From the NCBI GenBank assembly GCA_036555325.1, contig DATBLQ010000052.1:124001-188000 (forward strand): 64,000 nt of DNA. Reading direction: 5' to 3'. The notes under the pieces were generated by a model, which was not told where the DNA came from, did not search any database, and saw only the letters and a program-made list of their open reading frames with translations. The number at the start of each line of letters is the position of its first letter. Within the stretch, counting starts at the first letter, position 1. A program made the translations under genes and the position numbers. This DNA comes from DATBLQ01 sp036555325 (GTDB taxonomy: Bacteria > Pseudomonadota > Alphaproteobacteria > Rhizobiales > Aestuariivirgaceae). Below, piece by piece: positions 25,441 to 34,302 of the stretch.

Positions 25441-26354
25441 CGATTGCCGTCCTTGGCAGCATCAACATGGATATCACCGCCTATTCCGACAGGCTGCCGA
25501 GGCCCGGAGAGACCCTTCACGCTCACCGCTATCTGACGGGGCTTGGAGGAAAAGGTGCCAACCAGGCCGCCGCCGCGGCAAGACTGGGTTCCGCCACGGA
25601 TTTCATTGGCCGTGTGGGCAACGATCATTTCGGCAGAAGCGCGATCGAGCAGCTGCAAAAGTTCGGTGTCGTTACAAGACACGTCTCGATCGATCCAGGC
25701 AATTCCACCGGGATTGCCATCATCAACGTCGATCGCAACGGAGAGAATTTTATCACCGTTGTAGCTGGAGCGAATTTTGCCATCGACGAAACCGATATCG
25801 CGGGCGCCGCAGATTGCCTCGAAACGACCACTGTGCTTCTGCTTCAAATGGAAGTGCCCTGGCCGCCAATGTTGCTCGCTGCTAAACGCGCCCGCGCGAA
25901 GGGTGCAAAAATCATTCTCGACCCCGCTCCGGCACCTGCCGCCGGCATCGATCTGGATTTGAGTTTTTTCGACATCATTACCCCTAACGAGACCGAAACC
26001 GAAATCCTGACGGGCATACATCCACACGACGCTCCGACGGCCGCTGCTGCCGCCAAGCAACTCCATCGGCGCGGGCCGCAGGTGGTAATCGTAAAACTGG
26101 GCAGCAGGGGGGCCTATCTTTCGACACCTGAGACCGGCTTGCATGTTCCTCCCTTCAAGGTCGAGGCGCTCGATACGGTAGCCGCCGGAGATTGTTTCAA
26201 TGGCGGTCTCGCTTATGCACTGTCAAAAGGCATGGACCTCGTGCCGGCAGCTCGCTTCGCATCGGCCTGTGGCGCCCTTTCAACCACGAAATATGGAGCT
26301 GCCGCAGCCGCTCCGACACTTTCGGAAGTTGACGGCCTGCTCAGCCGCGCTTGA
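25437..26354 (+). CDS. rbsK: ribokinase-like PfkB-family carbohydrate kinase
   Basis: A 305-residue kinase that would phosphorylate ribose, freed by the preceding hydrolase, to ribose 5-phosphate. The N-terminal sugar-binding block is VLGSINMDITAYSDRLPRPG with GLGGKGANQAAAAARLG. The C-terminal ATP-site motif DTVAAGDCFNGGLAYAL carries the catalytic Asp, and PNETETEILTG is typical of ribokinases. The start overlaps the nucleoside hydrolase stop (ATGA). 68 bases separate it from the next gene, which has its own strong AGGGAGG. Confidence 0.9.
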   Translation: MTIAVLGSINMDITAYSDRLPRPGETLHAHRYLTGLGGKGANQAAAAARLGSATDFIGRVGNDHFGRSAIEQLQKFGVVTRHVSIDPGNSTGIAIINVDRNGENFITVVAGANFAIDETDIAGAADCLETTTVLLLQMEVPWPPMLLAAKRARAKGAKIILDPAPAPAAGIDLDLSFFDIITPNETETEILTGIHPHDAPTAAAAAKQLHRRGPQVVIVKLGSRGAYLSTPETGLHVPPFKVEALDTVAAGDCFNGGLAYALSKGMDLVPAARFASACGALSTTKYGAAAAAPTLSEVDGLLSRA

Positions 26355-26422
26355 CTCGCAGACCCGGTTGGCGCTGTTGTGCGCCTTCGCTATGCTGCCG
26401 GCATCATGAGGGAGGTAATTAG

Positions 26423-27508
26423 ATGACCGCATTCAAGCTCCACCGCCGTACTGCCGTTGCCGCCGTCTTGGGGGCGGTATTGGCGACATCCGTTTGGCTG
26501 CCCGGCGCCTTGGCTCAGTCGAAGGAAATAAAGGTCTTGAACTGGCAGGGATACGGCACTGATGAGAAATGGGCCACTGACCAATTCGAGCAGAAGACTG
26601 GCATCAAGGTCGTCCACGATTACTTCAACTCCGAACAGGAGATGCTGACCAAATTGCGCACCAGTCCAGGCACCTATGATGTCGTCCTGTTCAACAACAC
26701 CTTTGTCATGGATGCCGTGCACGAGGGCCTCCTGCAGCCGATTGACTCTGCAAAGATCCCCCATTTCGCCGACCTGACGCCATCGCTTCGCGATTCCGAT
26801 CGATTTGTGATGGACGGAAAACATTATGCTATTGCCTGGGTCTGGGGCGTCACATCGATTGCCTATTCCACCGATAAGCTTCCCGAAGCTCCCCAGTCGC
26901 TCGAAACATTGTGGGACAACAGCAACGCCGGAAAGGTCGGCTGGCGCGATGACGCGGTGGAATCCGTTCAGTTCGGCGCTCTCGCCACCGGCCAGGATAT
27001 GAACGCTCCCGCCGACATGGAAAAGATCAGGGCCAAGCTTGAAGCCTTGAAGCCGCAGATCAAGACCTTCTGGTCTTCCGAAGACGAATGGAATAAATAC
27101 TTTGCCGCCGGCGACTATAACATCTCAACCTACTGGTCGGGATCGGCCGCGCGCTCGAAGAAGGCTTTCAAGCTTCCGGTTGGATTTGTCGTTCCGAAGG
27201 AAGGCGCCATCGGCTGGTTCGACGGGCTTGCCGTTCCCGTCAATGCTCCAAACCCTGAAGGCGCCTACGCCTTCATCGACTACATGATAAGCCCCGAGTT
27301 CTACGTCAAATGGGACACCGATGTGGGCGCCCCTGCCTCAGCCAACGCCAAGGCCAATGCCGCCTTGCCTGAAGATGCCATGAACCGGACCGTCCTTGGC
27401 GATCCAGAGGTGGTTAAGCGCCTGCAATGGATGGCACCGCTATCGGACGACCAGCGTAAGGCCTATCAGGAGCTCTGGGACGGGGTGAAGACCACTTTCG
27501 CCCAGTAG
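26423..27508 (+). CDS. periplasmic binding protein, PotD/PotF-like, of the second Pot-type importer
   Basis: A 361-residue binding protein with a signal peptide (VAAVLGAVLATSVWLPGALA cleaved before QSKEIKVLNWQG). The family trunk is PotD/PotF-like (LNWQGYGTDEKWATDQFEQ, FDG-type loop, WVWGVTSIAYSTD, NISTYWSGSA), but the sequence is clearly distinct from the tandem pair at 15.7-17.8 kb. AGGGAGG precedes the ATG. Pot-like proteins bind polyamines, amino-sugars, opines or other cationic solutes. The company of a nucleoside hydrolase and a glycosidase argues against a plain polyamine. Confidence 0.87.
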   Translation: MTAFKLHRRTAVAAVLGAVLATSVWLPGALAQSKEIKVLNWQGYGTDEKWATDQFEQKTGIKVVHDYFNSEQEMLTKLRTSPGTYDVVLFNNTFVMDAVHEGLLQPIDSAKIPHFADLTPSLRDSDRFVMDGKHYAIAWVWGVTSIAYSTDKLPEAPQSLETLWDNSNAGKVGWRDDAVESVQFGALATGQDMNAPADMEKIRAKLEALKPQIKTFWSSEDEWNKYFAAGDYNISTYWSGSAARSKKAFKLPVGFVVPKEGAIGWFDGLAVPVNAPNPEGAYAFIDYMISPEFYVKWDTDVGAPASANAKANAALPEDAMNRTVLGDPEVVKRLQWMAPLSDDQRKAYQELWDGVKTTFAQ

Positions 27509-27572
27509 CCTGAATCCATCCGGCGCGACTCTTGGAAAAGAGAGCCGCGTCGGCACGCGGGATAAGACCAAG

Positions 27573-28385
27573 ATGCCCGGCCTTGCCGCTCGACAGGCCC
27601 GTTCGATCGTGGCGTTGACCGCGCCGGCCTATCTCTGGCTGGCGCTCACCGTGTTCCTGCCGCTTTCGGCAATGATCTATTTCAGCTTCTTGACCGTGGC
27701 ACCGATTGGTGGACGGCAGGCGGAATGGACTCTCGCTCACTATGTTGCCTTCTTCACCAAGGAAGTCTATTGGCGCAACGCCTGGCGCTCCTTCGAGCTC
27801 GGCATCTATGTCACGATTGCCTGCCTTCTGTTCGGCTATCCCGCGGCTCTTATGCTTGCAAAGCACGTCCGCGGCCGCTGGAGGGAGGCCCTGTTCCTGC
27901 TGATCATCCTTCCCTTCTGGAGCAATGCCCTTGTCAGGACATTCTCCTGGACGATGGTGCTGCGCGGCGAGGTAGGGTTGCTTTTCACCTATTGGGCCAT
28001 CGTCATCGGCCTAGTTCATGCCTATCTGCCCTATGCGATCCTCACCTGTTACGTCTCTCTTCAGTCGATTGACGACGCGTTGATCGAAGCCGCGCGCAGC
28101 CTTGGCGCTTCCCGCTTTCAGGCATTCCTTCGCATCACGCTGCCGTTGAGCATTCCCGGCGTCCTCGCCGCCGTCATTCTCATTTTCGTTCCCGTGATCG
28201 GCTCGTTCATGGAGCCGCGCATCTTGGGTGGCAAGAACGCCATCATGTTGGGTCCGATCATCGAGAGTCAGTTTACCGCAGTTTTCAACTGGCCTCTCGG
28301 CGCTGCTTTGTCTTTCATCATGTTGACGATTGTTGTCTTGTTGCTGCTTGCGGCCTCCCCGATTCTTCGCCGCTACTGGCAGTAG
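27573..28385 (+). CDS. ABC transporter permease, PotB type
   Basis: A 270-residue membrane protein with about six helices starting VALTAPAYLWLALTVFLPLS. The coupling segment AARSLGASRFQAFLRITLPLS is clear. It is 64 bases after the binding-protein stop and 7 bases before the partner permease. It forms the channel of the second Pot-type importer. Confidence 0.88.
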   Translation: MPGLAARQARSIVALTAPAYLWLALTVFLPLSAMIYFSFLTVAPIGGRQAEWTLAHYVAFFTKEVYWRNAWRSFELGIYVTIACLLFGYPAALMLAKHVRGRWREALFLLIILPFWSNALVRTFSWTMVLRGEVGLLFTYWAIVIGLVHAYLPYAILTCYVSLQSIDDALIEAARSLGASRFQAFLRITLPLSIPGVLAAVILIFVPVIGSFMEPRILGGKNAIMLGPIIESQFTAVFNWPLGAALSFIMLTIVVLLLLAASPILRRYWQ

Positions 28386-28392
28386 GCGCGAA

Positions 28393-29181
28393 ATGACGGA
28401 ACGCGCACTTGGCCATCTGATCGTTCGCCTCTACCTGGCATCGGTACTGGTTTTTCTCTATCTGCCGATCGCCGTGATGATGCTGATGGCATTCAACGCC
28501 TCCCCCCTTTATGAGTTTCCGTTTCACTTTGACACAATATGGTTTAAAGCATTGATAAAAAATGAGAGGTTAATCGAATCGAGCCTGAACAGCGTTTTGA
28601 TCGCCATCGCCAACACGGTCATTGCCACGACCGTCGGAACCATGGGTGCGATCGGCTTAAATCGGTATCAATTTCGCGCACGCCCACTCCTGGAGCTCCT
28701 TCTTTTACCTCCAATAACCATCCCGTGGTTAATCATCGGGACATCTATGTTGATTTTTTTCTTTTGGTCGGGGATAGGCCGCGGGCTTCATGCCATCCTG
28801 TTGGGCCATGTGGCACTCTCTATTCCCTACGTGATGATTGTAGTGGGAGCGCGTCTCAAGAACCATGGATCAGCCCTGGAGGAAGCAGCAGCCTCGCTCG
28901 GGGCGACACCCTGGCAAACGTTCTGGCGCGTCAGTCTGCCCGTACTGGCGCCCAGCATCATCGCCGCAGCACTCTTCGCCTTCGCCGTTTCCTTCGATCA
29001 ATTCGTGATCTCCTATTTCCTCGCTCCGCCGGGCACATCTACCTTGCCCGTCGAAATCTACACGGCAATTAGAAAAGGCTTCACCCCTGAGATCAATGCA
29101 ATCTCAACCTTGATAATTCTTCTCTCCATGGGGCTTATGCTGCTCGTAGCTCGTCAGTATCGATTTGGCGGGGAGCGCTGA
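28393..29181 (+). CDS. ABC transporter permease, PotC type
   Basis: A 262-residue permease beginning MTERALGHLIVRLYLASVLVF; ATG 28393 follows AGG and avoids a 50-base overlap implied by the longer frame. The coupling segment is EEAAASLGATPWQTFWRVSLP. The stop TGA shares its last base with the next ATG (TGATG), a tight coupling. About 28520-28760 the DNA is locally more AT-rich than its neighbours. Confidence 0.88.
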   Translation: MTERALGHLIVRLYLASVLVFLYLPIAVMMLMAFNASPLYEFPFHFDTIWFKALIKNERLIESSLNSVLIAIANTVIATTVGTMGAIGLNRYQFRARPLLELLLLPPITIPWLIIGTSMLIFFFWSGIGRGLHAILLGHVALSIPYVMIVVGARLKNHGSALEEAAASLGATPWQTFWRVSLPVLAPSIIAAALFAFAVSFDQFVISYFLAPPGTSTLPVEIYTAIRKGFTPEINAISTLIILLSMGLMLLVARQYRFGGER

Positions 29182-30236
29182 TGAGCCGCGTCGATGTAGC
29201 AAACGTATCGAAGCGTTACGGCAACTTGCCAGCCCTCCACCATGTGTCCATTTCTTTCCTCGATGGCGAATTTTTCGGGCTTCTCGGTCCCTCGGGTTCA
29301 GGTAAGACCACGCTTCTGCGCGCCCTGGCCGGCTTTGTCGAACCGGACGAAGGCGCCATCAGTTTCGATGGCGAGCGCGTGGACAGCGTGCCGGTACACA
29401 AGCGCGCGATTGGTATGGTGTTTCAGAACTATGCGTTGTTTCCCCACCTGACGGTAAGCGGCAATATCGCCTTCGGGCTCTCCGTAAGAGGCGTGCAGGG
29501 AAGTGAGATCGAACGCCGCGTCCAAGAAATGCTGTCGCTTGTCCGTCTTGTCGGGCTGGGTGCACGTAAGCCACGCGAGTTGTCTGGAGGACAACAGCAG
29601 CGGGTTGCCCTCGCCCGCGCGTTGATTACCAGCCCAAAGGTGCTCCTTCTCGACGAGCCCTTGGGCGCTCTCGACCGCCGTTTGCGCCAGGCAATGCAGG
29701 TCGAGCTGAAGGACATTCAGCGCGAAACTGGCGTCACCACGATTTTCGTCACCCACGATCAGGAGGAGGCCCTTACACTCTCCGACCGAATCGGCATCAT
29801 CGACCAGGGACAGCTCATTCAGATCGGAACCCCTCATGACGTTTACGAACGCCCGCTCACCATATTCGCCGCGCAGTTCTTGGGCGATGCCAATGTTTTT
29901 TCAGGGCAGCGCAGCGGCTCCGCCATTATTCTGCATGACGGCACTCGCATATTTGCTTCCGCTCCGGCCACCTCGGAAACGGTCATCGTCCGTCCAGAGA
30001 AAATGCTTGTATTTGCCTCAGGCAACGCTCCCGATAAGTTTGCCAATCGCCTCTCCGGCAAGGTCCTTCAGGCGATCTACTCAGGGGCAAGCGTCACCTA
30101 TCACATTTCGGCACCCGCACTTGCCGGCGAACCGCTCGTCGTCTTCCTGCAGAACCGTGAGGGTGACGTTCTGGCTTCCGGCGCCTCGGTAACTGTTGCC
30201 TGGTCCCCCGACCATACGGTGCCGGTGAAAAGATGA
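29181..30236 (+). CDS. ABC transporter ATP-binding protein, PotA type
   Basis: A 351-residue ATPase with Walker A GPSGSGKTT, Q-loop VFQNYALFPH, signature LSGGQQQRVALARAL, Walker B LLLDEPLGALD, H-loop THDQEEAL, and a C-terminal TOBE-like region of about 110 residues. It overlaps the upstream permease by one base and the downstream glycosidase by ATGA, placing the glycosidase firmly in the transporter operon. Confidence 0.9.
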   Translation: MSRVDVANVSKRYGNLPALHHVSISFLDGEFFGLLGPSGSGKTTLLRALAGFVEPDEGAISFDGERVDSVPVHKRAIGMVFQNYALFPHLTVSGNIAFGLSVRGVQGSEIERRVQEMLSLVRLVGLGARKPRELSGGQQQRVALARALITSPKVLLLDEPLGALDRRLRQAMQVELKDIQRETGVTTIFVTHDQEEALTLSDRIGIIDQGQLIQIGTPHDVYERPLTIFAAQFLGDANVFSGQRSGSAIILHDGTRIFASAPATSETVIVRPEKMLVFASGNAPDKFANRLSGKVLQAIYSGASVTYHISAPALAGEPLVVFLQNREGDVLASGASVTVAWSPDHTVPVKR

Positions 30237-32422
30237 ACCCCCATTCGCTTCCCTTGGTGCGCCATTGGTCGACTTGGGATGCTGCCCGTCCTGCTGAGAT
30301 CATGCACCTGACCTCCATGGTTCGCGTGACTCCTGTTGCTTACGCAACAAGCCTCGGCCGGGCGACCCATTTTCCCCCCGGTCGGAACGTCGTCTACGGC
30401 CCTCATGCTATCGATTCAAGCTTTGTTGAACTTACCCTCTCTCATGCCGGTACCCAGCTACGCTGGAGCTATTCGAAACCCGAACCGAACACCGCTCTGG
30501 CGTCTTGGTCGGCCACGAAGTTCGGGGAGTGGGGATTGCGCTTTTGGGTTGCCCTCTGCCTGTCCTCCGGAGAAGGCGGGATATGGCGCTACGATGCGAC
30601 TGAGCACATCCTTCACGGCTCGGTTGGGCCCGCTTACTTCGCTGTCGCGTGCCGCAAGTCGCCACTCCTTGTAAGTGTCCACGACGACCTCCAGGCGCTC
30701 GAGCGAGAGTTTGAGGAGCACGGATATTGGTATCTGGGCTCGAGGTCTTCAGAAGGGCGCTTCATGGCCTTGCGGTTCAACCTCGAGGAAATGCCCTCCA
30801 ATGATATCGCCATCGCCCATGGCGGCAGCCACGCCGAAGCCTGCGACAGGGCGAGAGTAGCCCTCCAAGCCCCTCCCATGCCGAAACCGGCGGACGATGA
30901 TCTATCCGCCGCCCGCGACATCCTGGCTTGGAACACGGTCTGGGATACCAGGAATTCGAGGCCCTACACCGCTTGTTCGCGCAACTGGGATCTTGAGAAA
31001 TTCGGCGGCTTCGGCGTCTGGCTCACCGACAGCGCCATAAGCGCCCTGATCCACTCCAGTTTCGATGAGGAACAAGCGTGGGAAAATATCGCTGCTCTGC
31101 TTGATGCTCAAACGCCTGAAGGGAATTTCCCTTGCCTTGTGACGGGCAATGACAACTGGCGCGATCGCTCCCAACCTCCACTCGTCTCTCTCATCATATG
31201 GCTGATCTATGTTCGCACGGGCAACATCAAGCTCCTCGAGCTCGCCTACGACCCGCTCAAACGCAATCATGCCTGGTGGTGGCGAAACCGCGACGGCAAC
31301 GCCAACGGCGTGCTCGAATATGGTTCCTCCGCGGCGGGTGAAGGGCTTTACATGGGAACCAAGCTCGCAGCCAAGAACGAATCCCTCATGGACAATTCAC
31401 CGGTCCATGACGAGGCCCAGTGGAACGACAAAAGCCGCACGCTCGACTGCGAGGATGTTGGGCTCAACAGCCTCATAACGCTCGACGCCGAAATGCTGAG
31501 TTTTATGGCTGCGGCTCTCGGGCGTGAGACGGAAGCAGGTGATCACCGTGCTAGAGCCGCTGCTCACCGCAGCAAGCTCTCGACCCATTTCTGGGACGAT
31601 GCGCGCCAAATCTTTGCCAATCGACTGTGGAGCGGCAAATTCGTAAAGAGCCTCGCACCTACGAGCTTTTTTCCGATGATCGCAGGTGCCGCCACGCCGA
31701 GCCAGGAGCGTGACCTGCTGCGGCACTTAACCAACCCTCGTACTTTCGGAGGCCGGTTCGGCTTGCCATCCATTGCCCGCAACGATCCTGCCTTCTCCGA
31801 CAACGTCTATTGGCGCGGCCGCATTTGGCCAATTCTGAACTGGCTCGTCTGGCTCGGACTGAAGCGCAACAATCACTGGGCCGCCGCGGAATCGTTGCGC
31901 AGGAAAAGCCTGAAGCTCTTTGCTGCCTCCTGGCGATCGCGCCTTGCACCCGAAAACTTCAATGCCGTCACCGGTGAGGGGTTGGATCAACCCGATACCG
32001 ATCCGTTCTATAGCTGGACCGCACTTCTGCCGCTGATGGGCATGGCTGGGGTTCTGGACATCGATCCATGGAAAGGCTGGTGTCTGAACAACACCGGCAA
32101 CGATATCGAGCTCGGACCGGTCAATACCCCCATCGGCTCCGCTCATATCTCGCGTCGGCAGGGCTGGATCGAAGTAACCTGCGCCGGCAAGTTGGTCGTG
32201 GCGAGCGACGTCAAGCCTCGCCTGACCCACATCAGCATTGCCGATCGCTTGGCTGTCATGTTGCCGGCCGGCCTTGCAAGAGGCCGGAGCATACGGCTCT
32301 CGAGGCCGATTGCATCGGCATCGCAAAACGGCCGCAAATTGAAAGGCCTGACTTCAACGCACGAGATTCGCCTCGAACAGACCGGACACAAACCGGAGCT
32401 GCTCGAGATTACGTTCCTTTAG
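30233..32422 (+). CDS. GH63-like glycoside hydrolase ((alpha/alpha)6 barrel, mannosylglycerate hydrolase/trehalase clan)
   Basis: A 729-residue protein without a signal peptide. The first 220 residues form a beta-rich domain and the rest a helical barrel. ESLMDNSP (D387) resembles the general-acid motif of GH63/GH37 enzymes, PENFNAVTGEG (E574 or E582) the general-base region, and FGGRFGLPSIA with YWRGRIWP the family's barrel core. Relatives act on alpha-glucosides or alpha-mannosides such as trehalose, mannosylglycerate or N-glycan glucose. Its start overlaps the ATPase stop, so it should act on the imported compound in the cytoplasm. Family is likely; substrate is unknown. Confidence 0.8.
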   Translation: MNPHSLPLVRHWSTWDAARPAEIMHLTSMVRVTPVAYATSLGRATHFPPGRNVVYGPHAIDSSFVELTLSHAGTQLRWSYSKPEPNTALASWSATKFGEWGLRFWVALCLSSGEGGIWRYDATEHILHGSVGPAYFAVACRKSPLLVSVHDDLQALEREFEEHGYWYLGSRSSEGRFMALRFNLEEMPSNDIAIAHGGSHAEACDRARVALQAPPMPKPADDDLSAARDILAWNTVWDTRNSRPYTACSRNWDLEKFGGFGVWLTDSAISALIHSSFDEEQAWENIAALLDAQTPEGNFPCLVTGNDNWRDRSQPPLVSLIIWLIYVRTGNIKLLELAYDPLKRNHAWWWRNRDGNANGVLEYGSSAAGEGLYMGTKLAAKNESLMDNSPVHDEAQWNDKSRTLDCEDVGLNSLITLDAEMLSFMAAALGRETEAGDHRARAAAHRSKLSTHFWDDARQIFANRLWSGKFVKSLAPTSFFPMIAGAATPSQERDLLRHLTNPRTFGGRFGLPSIARNDPAFSDNVYWRGRIWPILNWLVWLGLKRNNHWAAAESLRRKSLKLFAASWRSRLAPENFNAVTGEGLDQPDTDPFYSWTALLPLMGMAGVLDIDPWKGWCLNNTGNDIELGPVNTPIGSAHISRRQGWIEVTCAGKLVVASDVKPRLTHISIADRLAVMLPAGLARGRSIRLSRPIASASQNGRKLKGLTSTHEIRLEQTGHKPELLEITFL

Positions 32423-32447
32423 AACGCTGGCACCCTAGAGCTGGACC

Positions 32448-32492
32448 AAAAAAGAACCGCCAGGCAGCCGCGCTGCGCGCGGGTTAGGCGGT
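32448..32492 (-). terminator. intrinsic terminator of the HU gene, possibly bidirectional
   Basis: Read leftward, GC-rich nested arms (ACCGCC/GGCGGT outer, CCGCGC/GCGCGG inner with a 3-base loop) are followed by a TTCTTTTTT run (A-tract at 32448-32453 on the plus strand). It lies 24 bases after the HU stop. The stem could also stop the rightward glycosidase transcript from 32422, although on that side only CTTGTTT follows. Confidence 0.75.
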
Positions 32493-32516
32493 CCCTTGTT
32501 TGATCGAACGAGCTAG

Positions 32517-32810
32517 TTAGATTGCTTCTTTCACTTCCTTGGCGACGCGGAACGCAACCTTCCGCGAGGCCTTGATCTTGATCGCCTCGCCGGTGGCAGG
32601 ATTGCGGCCCATTCGCGCCGGCCGGTTGCGAACCTGCATGATACCAAGACCTGTAATGCGAACCTTGTTTCCTTTTTTCAGGTTCTTGACCGTAAGATCA
32701 ATGAAGTCTCCGAAAAGTTCGGCCATTTTCTTCTTGGGCATCTCGTGTTTTTCCGCCAGTTCGGCAATCATCTTCGAGAGCGGCACGGTCAACTGAGCCT
32801 TGTCAGCCAT
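32517..32810 (-). CDS. HU-family DNA-binding protein
   Basis: A 97-residue nucleoid protein with the HU/IHF fold: helical N-terminal half (KMIAELAEKHEMPKKKMAEL) and the beta-arm region GLGIMQVRNRPARMGRNPATGEAIKI. The RNPATGE motif is diagnostic of the DNA-embracing arm. GGAGGAG precedes the ATG. The N-terminus is longer than canonical HU (about 90) and the helix MPKKKMAEL is atypical, so it is an HU-like variant rather than the main HupB. It has its own terminator and probably its own promoter in 32811-32900. Confidence 0.93.
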   Translation of the reverse strand: MADKAQLTVPLSKMIAELAEKHEMPKKKMAELFGDFIDLTVKNLKKGNKVRITGLGIMQVRNRPARMGRNPATGEAIKIKASRKVAFRVAKEVKEAI

Positions 32811-32900
32811 TGATCTCCTCCTCTGTCCTCAGTTACAAAAATCCGCGTTTCCATTAAGCCAGAATCAAAAAACGCAAGACAATGCGGGAGTTTTTGCGTC

Positions 32901-32931
32901 GGTTCTGGCCGCTTGTCTAGAGGTTCTGGCC
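32901..32931. repeat. 10-base direct repeat between the HU and RlmD genes
   Basis: GGTTCTGGCC occurs at 32901-32910 and again, identical, at 32922-32931, a spacing of 21 bases that puts both copies on the same face of the helix. It lies in the divergent 200-base gap upstream of both genes, so it may be a tandem regulator site. No known motif is recognised. Confidence 0.5.
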
Positions 32932-33010
32932 CCTTTACGGCTTGAGAAACACAGAAAAATGCGGAAAAACGCCTATAAAACGGCAAATATCACTAGGGAC
33001 CGAAGCTTGG

Positions 33011-34276
33011 GTGGCACGAATCGCTCTTGACATCACTTCGCTGGGCCGCCGTGGCGAAGGCATCGCGCGTGGGCCTGCGGGCAGTATTTTCGTTCCCTAT
33101 GCTCTTCCCGGCGAACTCGTCGAGGCCGACGTGAACGGTGCGCAAGCCACTCTCGTTGCACTGCAACAGGCCTCCCCTGAGCGCGTCTCGCCGCCATGCC
33201 CGCACTACGGCGATTGCGGCGGCTGCGCACTCCAGCATCTGGCCGACGCTCCTTACGAACAATGGAAACGGTCGCTTGTAATCAGTCAACTGACGAATGT
33301 TGGTTTGTCGCCGCTCGTTCAACCTCTTTTTGCCGCTCATGGAAGAGGAAGGCGTCGCGTCACATTTCATGTTCGCCGCCCAACCGAAGGCAAGGCTTCG
33401 GTAGGATTCATGGGATTTGACAGTCATCGACTGGTGGAGATCGGTCATTGCCTTGTCTGCGCTCCAGAACTCGGCCAGGCCCTCCCCGCCGCCCGTGCGC
33501 TTGCGAGCGTGCTTATTGGCGGGACGGCATCCTTCGACATCCACTTCACTGCCACGGCAAGCGGGCTGGATTGCGACGTCCGTGGGTTAAGTCGTGATCA
33601 GGAACCTTCCCATGCCGACATCGCCGCAATTTCATCGCGCTTCGGCTTGATCAGACTATCGATCAACGGTATCCCGGCCGTCACGCTCGGCCAACCTCTG
33701 ATCGATTGTGCCGGCGCAAAAATCATTCTTCCTCCGAGCCCTTTCCTTCAGGCCACCGAGCTTGGCGAAACAACCCTCCTGAATTTCATTCTGGCGCACC
33801 TTGGCAGCGCCAAGCGTGCCGCCGACCTGTTCTGCGGTGTCGGTACGTTCACCTTTCACCTTGCCCGTCAGCTGCCGGTCCTTGCCGTTGACCGAAACAG
33901 TGCAGCTATCGACGTATTGATGCATGCTGCGCGTCACACGCAGCGTTTGAAATCAGTCCGCGCGACCGTCCGCGATCTGTTTCGCCAACCGCTAACGGCC
34001 CACGAGCTCGATGATCTCGATTTTGTCGTTTTCGATCCGCCGCGACAGGGAGCTGAGGCTCAGTCCAAGGAACTTGCCCAATCCCGCATCCCCTCGATTG
34101 TCGCGATATCATGCAACCCTTCAACCTTTGCCCGCGACGCGGCCATCCTGGTCGGCGGCGGATATGAGCTGAAGGAAGTCCTCCCCATCGACCAGTTTAG
34201 GTGGTCGGCGCATGTCGAAATTGCGGCGTTTTTCACCAGAGGTTCCAAGCGAGGCCAATTGACGCTAAAACACTGA
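33011..34276 (+). CDS. 23S rRNA (uracil-C5)-methyltransferase RlmD-like (TrmA/RumA family)
   Basis: A 421-residue SAM-dependent methyltransferase that makes 5-methyluridine in RNA. An N-terminal TRAM-like region precedes the iron-sulfur motif CPHYGDCGGCALQ (C-x5-C-x2-C) with the fourth Cys in IGHCLVC. The SAM motif is DLFCGVGTFTFHLA, followed by VFDPPRQGA and the catalytic Cys in ISCNPSTFARD. The start is uncertain: GTG 33011 gives a family-like start VARIALDITSLGRRGEGIA; a TTG at 32942 is the longer option. The exact RNA position (U1939 by analogy) cannot be told from sequence. Confidence 0.88.
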   Translation: MARIALDITSLGRRGEGIARGPAGSIFVPYALPGELVEADVNGAQATLVALQQASPERVSPPCPHYGDCGGCALQHLADAPYEQWKRSLVISQLTNVGLSPLVQPLFAAHGRGRRRVTFHVRRPTEGKASVGFMGFDSHRLVEIGHCLVCAPELGQALPAARALASVLIGGTASFDIHFTATASGLDCDVRGLSRDQEPSHADIAAISSRFGLIRLSINGIPAVTLGQPLIDCAGAKIILPPSPFLQATELGETTLLNFILAHLGSAKRAADLFCGVGTFTFHLARQLPVLAVDRNSAAIDVLMHAARHTQRLKSVRATVRDLFRQPLTAHELDDLDFVVFDPPRQGAEAQSKELAQSRIPSIVAISCNPSTFARDAAILVGGGYELKEVLPIDQFRWSAHVEIAAFFTRGSKRGQLTLKH

Positions 34277-34302
34277 AGAACTCGCTATCCGGATCACCGT
34301 CC

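Noticed and set aside
32872..32899. ACGCAA...TTGCGT inverted repeat upstream of the HU gene
   Set aside because: Six-base arms with a 16-base spacer are weak and common by chance at this composition.
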